Assembly (NCBI GenBank): GCA_022495005.1
Contig: JAGYXB010001414.1
Span: 1,240,001-1,304,000 of the forward strand
Length of the DNA: 64,000 bases
Direction: 5' to 3'
From: Rhyacophila brunnea
Lineage: Eukaryota > Arthropoda > Insecta > Trichoptera > Rhyacophilidae
Shown: piece by piece, positions 1 to 9,807 of the stretch
Position numbering within the stretch: position 1 is the stretch's first letter
Layout: each line of letters starts with the position of its first letter
Program-made: the position numbers and the translations under genes
Notes under the pieces: generated by a model
The model's input: only the letters and a program-made list of their open reading frames with translations
What the model was told of the DNA's origin: nothing
Databases searched by the model: none

Positions 1-585
1 ACCGACCTACATTATGTTAAATAGAAAGCTCAGATAACCTAAGTATAGGTAATGCATTCTACAGAGTCATTGTTGTACGCTAAAAACGATTTGCAGTTGG
101 GTTGGTGTTCTTTGGTAGTATTGACACAGGGTGTGCATGAAGTATTACGGTAAATAAGCATATTTTTATAACTTATTGTTTTAATAAAATATGCAATAAA
201 AATGCTACGCAATTATAATATACCGGAAATACATAATTTTGTTGGCACTGTCATTTAATTATACATAATATAATCATTAAGACTTCGGAGAATAATTAAA
301 CTTGACATTTATTAGAATAAAAAGATACCTATAGGTACCTACGTAAACACTGGAATAAACTAGCACAGTGATGGCGACCTTGTGGCACGCGTATGTTTTA
401 TTTTGAAGAGAAAATAATACCCATAAACGACAGATCGCATTGTATAAAAAAATAACAGGCACATAAGACACTCTTCAAGAATAAGCATTACGTTTAATGT
501 AACTAGGTAACTACCTATATACCTAATTGTATTGGTCGGTTCTTAAGCTTTATGCGTCACATATAGATAATGTTACCATACTTAC
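1..585. other. AT-rich stretch, no gene seen
   Basis: No coding signature, TIR or RNA gene could be recognised here. Short GGTA/TACC tracts occur (for example around 330-345 and 510-525). The 64-codon open frame on the minus strand at 277-471 has no recognisable motif and looks like chance. Confidence 0.5.
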
Positions 586-764
586 CTCATCAGGCTCTGA
601 ACCTCTGATTTTGAACAATTTGAAATGCTTGAGACCACTGTAGTGAGAGAATGCCTCATCTGATCGAAACATTTCTGGTGTCAATTTGAGCTTAAATAAC
701 CAAACTAAGTAACACAATACTAACAAAAAAAAAACATTTCTACCCACAAAAATGGCTGTACCAA
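586..764 (-). pseudogene. Exon-like open segment, possible transposase scrap
   Basis: The minus strand is open across this segment. It ends at a consensus splice donor (GAG followed by GTAAGT, plus-strand cttac at 581-585) and begins after a plausible acceptor (pyrimidine-rich tract then cttag, AG at 765-766). The peptide has a hydrophobic run (FFLLVLCYLVWLF) followed by SDEAFSHYSGLKHFKLF. That second motif is reminiscent of the N-terminal SD..F.FYTGL..F..F region of DDE_Tnp_4-type (PIF/Harbinger, ISL2EU) transposases. This is recognition from memory, not a search. There is no ATG at the proposed start, and the acceptor lies inside the adjacent hAT remnant. It may be a transposase fragment, an exonised transposon, or chance. 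Confidence 0.25.
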
Positions 765-1075
765 CTAAGAAACAAAAACTCGGTGGAGTAGTAGGTACTT
801 AATTCTGTCAGTTTCAAAATTGGCGATGTTACTTACCGTAATGTATGGCGTAATTTAAAAAAGTGATAAAGCTATAGGTATTTGTGGTATGTTCTGTGAG
901 TGGTATCTAGATCTCATTTTCCATTTTTTCATTTTCATTTAGGTACCTACCTAAGTACTTCCCTACTTAGTCATTTTTAATAGGATTTTTAAAAACTACT
1001 TTTTCCTCATGGAAAACTGCTTGGCATGTCAAACAGTTGAAAAATAATAAGACTTGGGAAATTTTGGCAACCCTG
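745..1075 (-). mobile_element. Partial hAT-like element, same family as 25560-25951
   Basis: Reverse-complemented, this stretch aligns by eye with the element at 25560-25951. Both read, in order: terminus cagggt, a tgccaaaatttccca stretch, a gacatgcc(a/g)agcag stretch, the words cactcacagaacat, a poorly conserved centre, then gccatttttgtgggta. The outer end at 1075 matches the TIR of the other copy. The low-coordinate end loses similarity near 745, so this copy is truncated and no target duplication can be checked. Confidence 0.55.
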
Positions 1076-1139
1076 AACTATTTATTAGGTTTAAATCATT
1101 GGTAAGTAATTGATGGAAAATATATCAAAAAACTGCAGA

Positions 1140-1325
1140 ATTCGTCTCAGACATATTGTCTAGAGCCGTTCCTTTATTTGCAGTCTCTGGATGATTGACT
1201 GGTTCGTCCTGTGCTCCGTCCATTAAATACGAAGCATTCGGCGCCAACACCACATCTCAAAAGCATCAATTGACTTCAGGGTCCACGACTCGACTCCGTA
1301 TAAAAATATCAAGAACATTAATCTT
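1140..1325 (-). pseudogene. LINE ORF2 C-terminal fragment
   Basis: On the minus strand one frame reads VESWTLKSIDAFEMWCWRR, then MLRI, a stop, WTEHRTNQSI and further LINE-like residues. This is the hallmark post-RT region of many insect non-LTR retrotransposons (E.WTL......FEMW..RR.L.I.WT.). The stop codon, lack of the RT core and lack of a 3' tail show a dead, truncated piece. The same protein region recurs at 19600-19805, and a more C-terminal part at 37640-37800. Confidence 0.6.
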
Positions 1326-1375
1326 TGCACACGCATCATTTTTGTGGCGATTCATACATACCTAATACGAACTGG

Positions 1376-1394
1376 GTAGGTAGGTAGGTAGGTA
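1376..1394. repeat. (GGTA)n tetranucleotide array
   Basis: About four to five uninterrupted GGTA units. This is one of the longer pure arrays of the repeat that is scattered through the whole window, usually as the palindromic unit GTAGGTACCTAC. Comparable arrays sit at about 28950-28975, 58375-58400 and 60570-60590. Confidence 0.9.
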
Positions 1395-2830
1395 TGTTAC
1401 GTTAACTAGTTATCTACCTACATCCTTACATATGTAGGTAGGTACTTAAATTGTCAATGACACGCAATTGCTTCGTTATTAAGTAAGTATTATTATTGTC
1501 GTTGCGGAACATTGAAGGCTACTAACCTCTTGGCCACATTAAAAATGGAATTAAAAAATGAGGTAGGCATTTAGCTATGTACCTATTATGAACCTAAGTG
1601 CCTACGTCAATACTTGGTACCTTTTGACAGTGAGATTATCAAGATTTCTCCGCTATCGATGGGAAATTACTAATGACACGACAACGATCCCAATTATTTC
1701 CTTTCCTACATTCTTAGGGTAAGGTTGCTATGATTGGACCACTTAACTTTGTGATGGTGTAACTCATCAAGTATTATTGATAATATAAAATAAAAAGGTA
1801 AGTAGTTCGATTTAATCAATTATTTACTTTATTATTTATAGCCTTAGCATCAGTCCAATAAAATTAAACGTTTTCGAGATTTAACAGGAAAACCAAATTT
1901 TTGTTTGTTCCCTTTTTTGGACATCATTCTGCTTGATTGGACCACTAAGTTTACATCATGGGACTTTAGAAAAATAATAATTAACAATTTGCAGGCGTGG
2001 TCCAATCAAGGCGATTTATAATAATAACATTTTATAAACAAGAAACCACATTACCTATTCGTCCTATTCCAATAATAGTAGGTATATTACTTATAGTATA
2101 ATAGCATCATTATTCATTTTAATAATTTTTTTAATTTTAAAGTACCTAGGTGTTTATGTTATGCACGTGGGGAAAATAAATATATTGTTTTTACACCTTA
2201 AATAATGCAAGCGCAATCTTTGTGGATCCAGGCTTCCTGAATACTGGATAGATTTTGCAAAACCATTCTTCAATATCCTTATTGGATTTTTGGCTTGAAG
2301 CCTTTTTCGACTTTTAATGTTTTTTGTTTCGGTATCTTGATACCTACTTGCTTATCGAAAGTTTTTTATACGGATATGATATACATTTTGTTGTGTTTTA
2401 TGACTTCATTCTCGTATTTTTCATTTTGTATATCATTAATGTCATGCATGTATTGACATGAGTTCTATTGAGAAGTCTGAAATTTACCAAGGAACTCTTT
2501 AAATGTAGCTTGATTAAATCCGGTAGCCCAGGTAAATGCGTTCAGTTGTCGTCAGTGGCGCACTCAGGATTTAATATTGGGGGAGCCCAAGGAGGAGAGT
2601 GTACCTGCATTAGTCCCACAGGCTCTTTTTCTTCTTCATATAATTATTTTTACATATTTTCATAATACACAGCGGCATATTTGTACAGTTTCTCCTAGTT
2701 TTTAATTGGAGGCATAGTGGCGGTAACCGTTGAACCGTCCAGCGACCATGCTGGACATGTGCGCCTAGTAGGTACCTGTGCTAAAACATCACTCAAATAA
2801 TATCGGCTGTGCTACCCGCTTGGTCTAGAC

Positions 2831-4086
2831 CAGTGGTCGGATAACTTATTTGTCAACAGAGCCAAATATCAACAGTACCTACAACGATCGAGATTTCTTT
2901 TGAGAGCCAAATTTCTTAAACTGAAAGAATATAATATGTACATACACCATGGCCCCACATCCTGAACCGGGCCCCCATGATAGGATCTTTGGCGGGCCCC
3001 CCTACCTATCTCTACGGATAAAGGCAGTGTGATGCTATACATTAGCCATTTCCAAATGGTGTAGGTACGCGGTAAAATTAATGTGTATATTCAGTGTTTT
3101 TGTTGTATATTTTAATACATCCATTTGAATTAAGGAGTTGTCGAGTGTCGATACACAATTAAAATTTTTATCGTACAACCATATATTATAGTATTAAGTA
3201 TTAATATTATTGAAGGAAAATAGACTTTACTATTAAAGCAAATTTGTGTTGAGTGTTTATCTCACTTATCTGGTCGACTGGCATCGCCGGGCCCCTCCTG
3301 AGACTGGGCCCACAGGCTAGAGCCCTGTGTGCCCTTGTGGGGGCCATGACATACACTGTTTATTAACTTAATAAACTTTAGTAAAAGATTTAAGTCTTAG
3401 TTAAACTATAGGTACTTACACTGAATAAAACTTGATACCATGCTTAATAATGATCTTATTTATTGATAAAAATTAAATTGTAAGTAAGGTATCGATAGAA
3501 TTAAATCATGACAATGACTGACAAATACTCAATGTGAATAATGGCATTGCATCTCCTTGAAAAGTTTGGGTAAGTCAGGTTCATATGTTGATGTTTTCAA
3601 TTTTAAGCACGATTCCATGTTCTCATCAATAAGACGACTTCTCAGTTTACCCTCGATTTCTTCTCTTAGAAATCACTTTATTAACCACAAAACATGCAAT
3701 ATTAACATTGTTGGAAGATTGTATTCAGTAATTAAATACAGAACTTGATTTTTCTTGACTCTTATAAAATTCCTCAACTGCTTTCTTCCCTGCATCACCG
3801 ACAGGATATTTAGTGCTAAATGACGCGTGTTTAGTTGTAAAGTGTCCCTACAAACTGGACTTCGTGTTTGCGTCATTTTTTCCCGACAAATAATACAGGT
3901 CGGTAGGCAATTTACGTGTTGAATAAATGCGAAAGTCTTGGTACATTAAATTTTAAATTCACGGTTTTATGAATATGTTTATCTTTGTAGCCATGTCAAA
4001 TAGGGCAGAGGGCATTTGTGGCAGAGCCGCACTCAAGGGACCAAAGAGCAGCATGTAGCTCGCGAGCCGCGGTTTGCCAACCATTG
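2831..4086 (-). mobile_element. hAT-S1, internally deleted hAT, split by A1
   Basis: Terminal cagtggtcgg at 2831 pairs with ggtttgccaaccattg ending at 4086. The flanking 8-mer gtctagac is perfect on both sides (2823-2830, 4087-4094). The minus strand retains pieces of a BED-finger hAT transposase: an N-terminal piece around 3673-3876 (MQGRKQL, then LYLITEYNLPTMLILHVLWL) and a degraded C-terminal piece around 3545-3670. All other internal sequence is deleted, so it is non-autonomous. Element A1 is inserted within it. Confidence 0.9.
2948..3348 (+). mobile_element. A1, 401-bp MITE of family A
   Basis: Starts catggccccaca and ends tgtgggggccatg, as an inverted pair. The 8-bp target duplication acatacac is perfect (2940-2947, 3349-3356). 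Subterminal inner repeats (gggcccccaggctag-like) mirror each other. No coding sequence. It contains GTAGGTAC at 3061-3068, where copy A3 has plain GTAC. Confidence 0.92.
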
Positions 4087-5739
4087 GTCTAGACTAGATC
4101 TAGCTACAATATTTATGCCGAATTCCACTGGAGAAAAATTCTTTTGATTTACACCACCACCGACTGTAGTGAGTGGGTGTAGTCGTTCTTTTCGCCGAAT
4201 GTTTATCGTTGATTTTTACCTACACCCTACACCACTTCGGAATTCGGGTGGACACCGAGAATTTTTTGACAGTTCCATTAGGGATTGGGTTTCTAAAAAA
4301 ACCCGACATTAGTGTTTCGAAATTTTTGTGTTAGAAATTAAAATCTAAGAAATTTTTCTAAAAAGGTGCTGGAGAATTAATTACAAATCATTTTTTGCAC
4401 ATAATTTTTTATAGTTTATTGGCTTTCAATTTCAATGTTTGAAATCATTCTGATAATTTTTATGTTTGGGGGGTGCCAGGGCCCCTTTCCCCCCCCCTGG
4501 GTGCCCCACTGGTTGTCTTAGGGTTAATTTCGGATGCCTTTTTATAAACCCATAATACTATTTATTTCTACTGCTACTGGAGCTACTGGACAGATATCAT
4601 ACAAAAAAGTTTCCAGCTCGAGAATGTTCTGTTCGTAAAAGCTCAAATCTCTAATTATAATTGTATCTAGGTAGGTATATCAAATTCGGAACCAAAAATC
4701 ATGTAATGCTAATGACATTCCTGTTATAGTACCTAATTCCCTCTCTTCACAATTCTGGAATGCAAAACCATACAATATGAAAAATGTTATAAAATCGGTC
4801 CCATGATTGGACCGGTCCAATGATGGACATTACCTACCCATGGTCCAATGATATCAGCTACGGGTGCTCTCACTTTCACAAAAAAACCAATTATTATCCC
4901 AACATTCCCAACAACTCTTATCACAGTTGCAAATAGTATCTAATAAATTTCCTTATATTGTTGATATAAATTCAATCAAATGTATTTAATAGAATCATAC
5001 TTACATTCGTTTTAGTTTTCCTTGACTATTAGGTATAAGTACCTACGTACTGTAAGCACGATCAACACATCGATGGATATCACTCGCATACCGTGCCCAC
5101 GGCGAGACTGAAATAAGAGGGGTACAGGGGGGCATGCAAAGCTTGCTTCATGATGTCAATAATGATTCCTAACGTATTTTGTTTCTGATATACTTGAGTG
5201 GTCCAATGAAAGCACTATTCCAATGACCTTCCCTTAAATCGTTTTCCAAGCCGTATTTGGCTCTTCGTTCTCAAAAGTTTGGCAATTTCTGACCTAGACT
5301 CACGATAGTTATTAGTCAGATATGTACCTAGTTACATATGTGTAATCAGTGGCGCACCCAGGATTTATTATTGGGGGGGGCCGAAGGAGGAGAATGGACG
5401 TTAGTCCCATAGGCTCTTTTTCTTCTTCATATAAATATTTTTACATAATTTCACAATACACGGCGATATATTTGTACAGTTTCTCCTAGTTTTTATTAAA
5501 TTGGAGGCATAGTGGCGGTAACCGTTGAGCGTGTCATCAGCGACTGGCGGATTGGAAGTGAACAGCGACCATGCTGGACATGTGTACCTAGTATGCTTAA
5601 ACATTACTTAAATAATATCGGCTGTGCTACCCGCTTGGTCTAGAGCAGTGTTTCCCAAACTGTGGTACGCATACCCCCTGGGGTACGGGAAGAGTTTGGT
5701 GGAGGTACGCGCTGCACCGGGTTATGGCTACGCCTGGTG

Positions 5740-6085
5740 CAACAAGCATTAATACATGGATGTTGCTAGAAGGTTTATCGCATGCGGAAGAAGAGCAATT
5801 GTTGGAATTATTAGCTTCAGACGGATTCTTGCAAAATAAATATAAGGAGTGTACTTAAACATCATTAAGGTTGCAAATGCAACATGTGTATCCAGTTTTA
5901 ACAGAGAAATTCCTGAAATACATTGCATTTTTCAACTTCATATCTATGTGAAGTTGCTTTTTCAGCATTTGTAGACATTAAGTCAAAAAAAGGAACAGCC
6001 TTTGGGTGTGGAACCGCATCTCAGATTAAAATTAATAACCAGGGAACCAAATTATGATGATCTGTCATTTCAACAAAAATAATTT
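5740..6085 (+). pseudogene. hAT-C transposase C-terminal remnant
   Basis: Across shifting frames one can read EEQLLELLASDGFLQNKYKE, VYPVLTEKFLKYIAFF, LCEVAFSAF-like residues (KLLFQHL, AFVDIKSKK) and EPHLRLKLITREPNYDDL-like text. This is the order of the hAT C-terminal dimerisation domain (FSSTYLCE.AFS....IKTKKRN.L..E.DLRL.L) found in domesticated hAT proteins such as the ZBED5 and SCAND3 type. Several frameshifts and stops make it dead. The same remnant lies in B3 on the minus strand at about 21040-21300. Confidence 0.7.
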
Positions 6086-6150
6086 CATCCTTCTCATGGT
6101 TTATAATGAATGTTATTTTTTATAATATAACTTTTATTTATATTTCTGTA

Positions 6151-7819
6151 CCTCAGAGGCAGACGGATGCAAGTGCCAAATACCCAATTGTTCAGGAAAG
6201 CCAGAAAACAAACAAAAACAATTTTATTTTAAACGAATACTCATAACTCCCAAGAAAATATAGATTGATCATTATTTTTTGAATTCTAATTCAATTAAAG
6301 TACTTCTGGAATATGTAAGAAAAGAAGAAATAGTATGGATTTGCATCCTTCTGCCTCTAAAGATATTTTGTTAATGTGGACTTGTGTCTTATTTATCTAG
6401 CCAAAATAAAACAATTTGTAAGTTAGAAAAACTTATAGGTATAAATATAACAAAGCAAAACACATTTTTTTTAAATTTTATTATGTCATCATCATCAGCC
6501 TGAATCTATTCACTGCTGGATGAAGGCCTCGCTACTCTCCAAGCTGATTCTACTTCTCTCGGTCGTGTGCATTGCGTTGCCATGTACTTCCGCAGAACTT
6601 TATCATTTCATCAATCCAGCGGCCTCTGGGTCTACCTTGCGGACGTTTTGTACTTCTTGAATACCACTGGATGACTAGATTTGTCCAACGATTGTCTCTT
6701 CTTCGAGTTATGTGTCTAGCCCATCTCCATTTAAAGCTTTTAATAAACTCTATCACATCATTAATCCTTGTCTGTTCCCTTATCCACTCATTCTTCTTTT
6801 TGTCCGTTTGCGTTATGCCCAGGATGCACCTCTCCATACCACGTTGTGCTACTCGTATGTTTTTGGATCTCTCTTTGATCTCGTTTTCTGTGATCACGGG
6901 AAGCACACACTGGTTGAAAACTTTGCGCTTTAGGCACAGTGGAAGGTCACTTTTGAAGACATTATTCAGGCGCCCAAAAACACTCCAGCCTAGCTTTACT
7001 CTGCGAACAATTTCATCAAATATACATCCATCTATAGACACTTGTCCCAAATTGATGTAGTTTTTCACCTGTTAGAGCTGAATGGCATTGATGAGGATCT
7101 CTTTTTGGCCCGCAAAGCAGTTGAACATGACTTTCTTCTTTGATACATTTATTTTCAAGCCTACTTTGTTGCTTACTTCAGCGAGTTCCTGCATTCTGCT
7201 TTGGAGGTTTTCTGAGTCTTGCAAACTACTATGTATTGTCATCGGCAAAGCGCAGATGACTCACGTATTCTCCATTTATGGGGACCCTTGCCATTCCAGT
7301 CAAGTTGCCTTAAAAGTCTTCAAGGGTAGCTGTAAATAGTTTAGGTGAGATCGTATCACCTTGTCGGACTCCTTTGCTGATGGTTTATGGAGAAAATATT
7401 TATTTATCACCCGGGGACTCTTTGATTTATGAGTGCATCGAGTATTGAAAATTTCTTTATAGAATCGAACACTTTCTCATAGTCTATAAAACCCATGGAT
7501 AGCGCAGCTTGTATTCCTGTTACCGCTCTGATTTCTCTGATGACTTGGATATGGTCCATAGTTCTGTGTCGTCTTCTAAAGCCGGCTTCTTCTCCCGGCT
7601 GGTTCTCGTTTAGTACATATTGCAGATTATTGGATTTGCATTTTTCTGCTTCTAAGGTAGGTATGGCATTTGCATCTTTATGCTATTCTTTATATCTTTT
7701 TTATTATAGCAACTAGGACTTTCATCTCTCTGCCTCTAATAAATAAAGCCTTTATGCTGACGATTCTTAAAAAAACTCATTTTCCCCAAAAACGGAGTTG
7801 CATCCGTCTGCCTCTGAGG
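6151..7819. mobile_element. Element D: TA-flanked DNA transposon with repeated TIR motif
   Basis: Perfect TIRs begin cctcagaggcagacggatgc on both sides (22 bp matched), bordered by TA (6149-6150, 7820-7821), as expected for Tc1/mariner/pogo-like insertions. Diverged copies of the TIR core (gcatccttctgcctcta, gcatttttctgcttcta, catctctctgcctcta) recur internally near 6337-6365, 7640-7660 and 7722-7740. No transposase is visible; most of the inside is an RTE LINE. It is absent from hAT-C2, which is therefore the empty allele. Confidence 0.8.
6485..7630 (-). pseudogene. 5'-truncated RTE-type LINE (RT and C-terminal region)
   Basis: Minus strand, upstream to downstream: ENQPGEEAGFRRRHRTMDHI (finger/palm), GFIDYEKVFDS (conserved FIDYEKAFDS block A), GVRQGDTISPKLFTATLE, then HLRFADD, the catalytic (F/Y)ADD box, near 7250. 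It continues into a long open segment 6550-7068 with RRVKLGWSVFGRLNNVF, CLKRKVFNQCVLPV and GRPRGRWIDEM. The usual YGAETWTLT stretch after CVLPV is deleted. The element ends with tcatcatcatcagcctgaa in plus orientation, the typical RTE 3' tail. Frameshifts and stops interrupt the RT. The original protein is a reverse transcriptase that copies the element at nicked chromosomal DNA. Confidence 0.85.
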
Positions 7820-8267
7820 TACAGATTTTATTATGAATGAATTTTATTTTTCGTTTATTATTATTTTGTTGATGTACTACAAAAGGAATATATTTTGATT
7901 GTTATTAAAGTACTTATATGCATTTTTCTTTGATGAGGAGTACTCAGTGTTACGAAAATTATAGAAGGGGTACACAGATGTCGAAAGTTTGGGGAACACT
8001 GGTCTAGAGAGCTACAATATTTATGCCGAATTCCACCGAAAAAAACGTTCTTTTTATTTACATCACCACCGTAGTGGGTGTAGTCGTTCTTTTCGCCGAA
8101 TGTTTATCGCAGATTTTTGGTTTTTTAATATTGAGGTTTCAAAATATTAATTGAAAATGGACAAAAAAGGTATTATTGCTTTTAAATTATACACAACCTA
8201 CTCAATACAACACAGCCTAATATCTCGTTTATCTGTCTTTTGTCTATTGCACTCGGTGTACCTACAC

Positions 8268-9510
8268 CATGGCCCCCACATCCTGAAACGGGCCCTCAGG
8301 CTAGGGCAATGGTCAGCAAACTGCGGCTCTTTGGTCCCTTGAGTGCGGCTCTGCCACAGATGCTCTCTGCCATATTTGACATGGCTAAAAAGAAGAAGCA
8401 AAGAAAATGGAAGAGGATAACCGTAAATGTAATGTTGAATAGACCGAGACTTCGCGTTTATTCAAAACTTAAATGGCTTACCGACCTTTATTTATGTGTC
8501 GGGAAAAATTAGCGCATTCAAATTTAGAGAGATACTACAACTAAAAACTCGTAATTTTGCGCTAAATATTCTGTCGATGATGCAAGGAAGAAAGCAGCTG
8601 AGAAGAAGAGTCAAGAAAAATAAAGTTCTGAATTTAATTAGGTACTGAATAAAATCTTTCAACAATGTTAATATTGCAAGTTTTGTGGTTAGTAAAAAGA
8701 TTTCCAAGAGAGGAAATCAAGAGTAAATTGAGTAATCGATTTACTGATGAGAACCTGGAATCGTGCTTAAAATTAAATCAACAACATACGAACCTGACTT
8801 ACCCAAACTTTACAAGGAGATGCAAGGCCATTATTCACATTGAGTTTGTCAGTCATTGTCATGGTTCAATTTTATGGATACCTGACTTACAATTTAATTT
8901 TTATTAATAAATAAGATCATTATTACGTATGTTATTCAGTTTTATTCGGTGTACCTACCTATAATTTAATTAGGACTTAAAACTTTAACTAAAGTTCATT
9001 AAGTAAATTAGCAGTGTACCTACTTACTATCTACGCATATAATTTCAGTTTAAGAAATTTGGCTCTCAAAAGAAATCTCAATCGTTGTACTGTTGATATT
9101 TGGCTCTATTGACTAATGAGTTAGCCGACCACTGGGCTAGGGTATTTTACGGGCCCCCTATCCACCGCTTAGATTAAAGACAGTGTGAAACACTACATTA
9201 ACGTTTTTCAAATTGTGTTTTAGTTCAAATTGAGGGTACTTATACAGTGAATTATTGGCGATTTTCATTACATCTACTTTAACAATGGAGCTGTCGAGTA
9301 TCGACACATAATAATCTGAAAATATATTGGACAATTATATAATTTAAAATGTTCATAGTCATGAAGTGTAATAGCGCCGCAGGCGACTTTTTTTACTATT
9401 AAAGATAATTTATGGTGTGTGTTTATCTCACTTATCTGGTCAACCCGACACGCCGGCCCCCCACAGCCCGGGCCCCCAGGCTAGAGCCCTGTCAACCCTC
9501 CCAAACAATC
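8268..9510 (+). mobile_element. A2, family A MITE split by hAT-S2
   Basis: Left end catggcccccacatcctgaa at 8268. Internal family-A words are intact on both sides of hAT-S2, including gcgccgcaggcgac and ggcccccaggctagagccct. The right terminal ttgtgggggccatg is lost or badly eroded near 9500, so the outer boundary is approximate. The orthologous copy A4 in B3 keeps its end. Hence A inserted before B2 and B3 separated. Confidence 0.8.
8307..9134 (+). mobile_element. hAT-S2, 828-bp deletion derivative
   Basis: Starts caatggtcagcaaactgcgg and ends gttagccgaccactg. The 8-bp target duplication ggctaggg is perfect (8299-8306, 9135-9142). B3 at about 20471-20480 shows the same family-A sequence with a single ggctaggg and no insert, which is direct proof of the empty site. 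The internal sequence keeps an N-terminal and a C-terminal scrap of hAT transposase (SRFTDENLESCLKLN-like text around 8725-8790) joined by a deletion. Confidence 0.95.
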
Positions 9511-9807
9511 ACCTATACTTCTCCAGAATTCGGGTGGACACCGAGAATTTCATTAGGGAACGGGTTTCTAAAAAAACCTGACATCAGTGTTTCGAAATTT
9601 TTGTATTAGAAATTAAAATCTAAGAAATTTTACTAAAAAGGGTGCTGGAGAATTACAAATTATTTTTTGCCGTGTTGTTTGTCTAAGCCCAAGGTATAGT
9701 TTATTGACTTTCGATTTCAATGTGTAAAATCATTCTGATGATTTGCATATTTTGGGGGGGGCCAAGGCCCCCTGGCCCCCCCCCCTGGGTGCGCTACTGT
9801 GTGTAAT

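Larger units (their letters stand above)
2553..4511 (+). mobile_element. Element B1 (hAT-like), host of hAT-S1 and A1
   Basis: Imperfect TIRs: cagtggcgcactcagg at the left, and cctgggtgccccactg at the right. Flanking 8-mers gttgtcgt (2545-2552) and gttgtctt (4512-4519) differ at one base, fitting an old hAT 8-bp target duplication. Without its insert it is about 0.7 kb with no coding potential, so it is non-autonomous. It lacks the A and hAT-C insertions present in B2 and B3. It carries hAT-S1 at exactly the site used by hAT-C in those copies. It is itself inserted in element M. Confidence 0.8.
1717..5233. mobile_element. Element M: TIR element with dispersed TGATTGGACCAC motif
   Basis: The ends read gggtaaggttgctatgattg on the left and, reverse-complemented, gggaaggtcattgga on the right. 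Both are bordered by TTA, consistent with a 2- or 3-bp target duplication. The motif TGATTGGACCAC or a close variant occurs about eight times on both strands: 1731, 1934, 1997, 4804, 4814, 4841, 5198 and 5219. All are within about 400 bp of the two ends. Without B1 the element is about 1.55 kb. A minus-strand open stretch near 2215-2320 (KSNKDIEEWFCKIYPVF) may be a coding remnant, but I do not recognise it. The superfamily is unassigned. Confidence 0.5.
5646..8001 (+). mobile_element. hAT-C1, hAT transposon inside B2
   Basis: Left end cagtgtttcccaaactgtgg, right end aagtttggggaacactg. The 8-bp target duplication gtctagag is perfect (5638-5645, 8002-8009). The subterminal region carries mirrored words about gtac/tacccc (taccccctggggtacg). 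Transposase remains lie near the left end. Element D (6151-7819) interrupts it. The sister copy hAT-C2 in B3 sits in the equivalent site. Confidence 0.92.
5347..9799 (+). mobile_element. Element B2 (hAT-like) carrying five nested elements
   Basis: TIRs cagtggcgcacccagg and cctgggtgcgctactg. The 8-bp target duplication tgtgtaat is perfect (5339-5346, 9800-9807). The 4.45-kb total is mostly cargo: hAT-C1 (which holds D, which holds an RTE LINE) and A2 (which holds hAT-S2). It shares with B3 the A and hAT-C insertions at the same internal positions, plus about 150 bp left of A that is absent from B1. The element's own sequence has no ORF, so it depends on a transposase supplied from elsewhere. 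Confidence 0.92.

Noticed and set aside
1376..1394. GGTA/TACC arrays as telomere repeats or CRISPR
   Set aside because: Insect telomeres are TTAGG-type and these arrays are short and scattered throughout; there is no repeat-spacer pattern, and the DNA is eukaryotic.
1717..5233. Element M as piggyBac (TTAA target)
   Set aside because: Only TTA is present at the left end; no TTAA on both sides and no piggyBac-like terminal CCC pattern.
6572..7060. 162-codon plus-strand ORF
   Set aside because: It is the antisense shadow of the RTE LINE, whose minus-strand frame has clear RT-family motifs.
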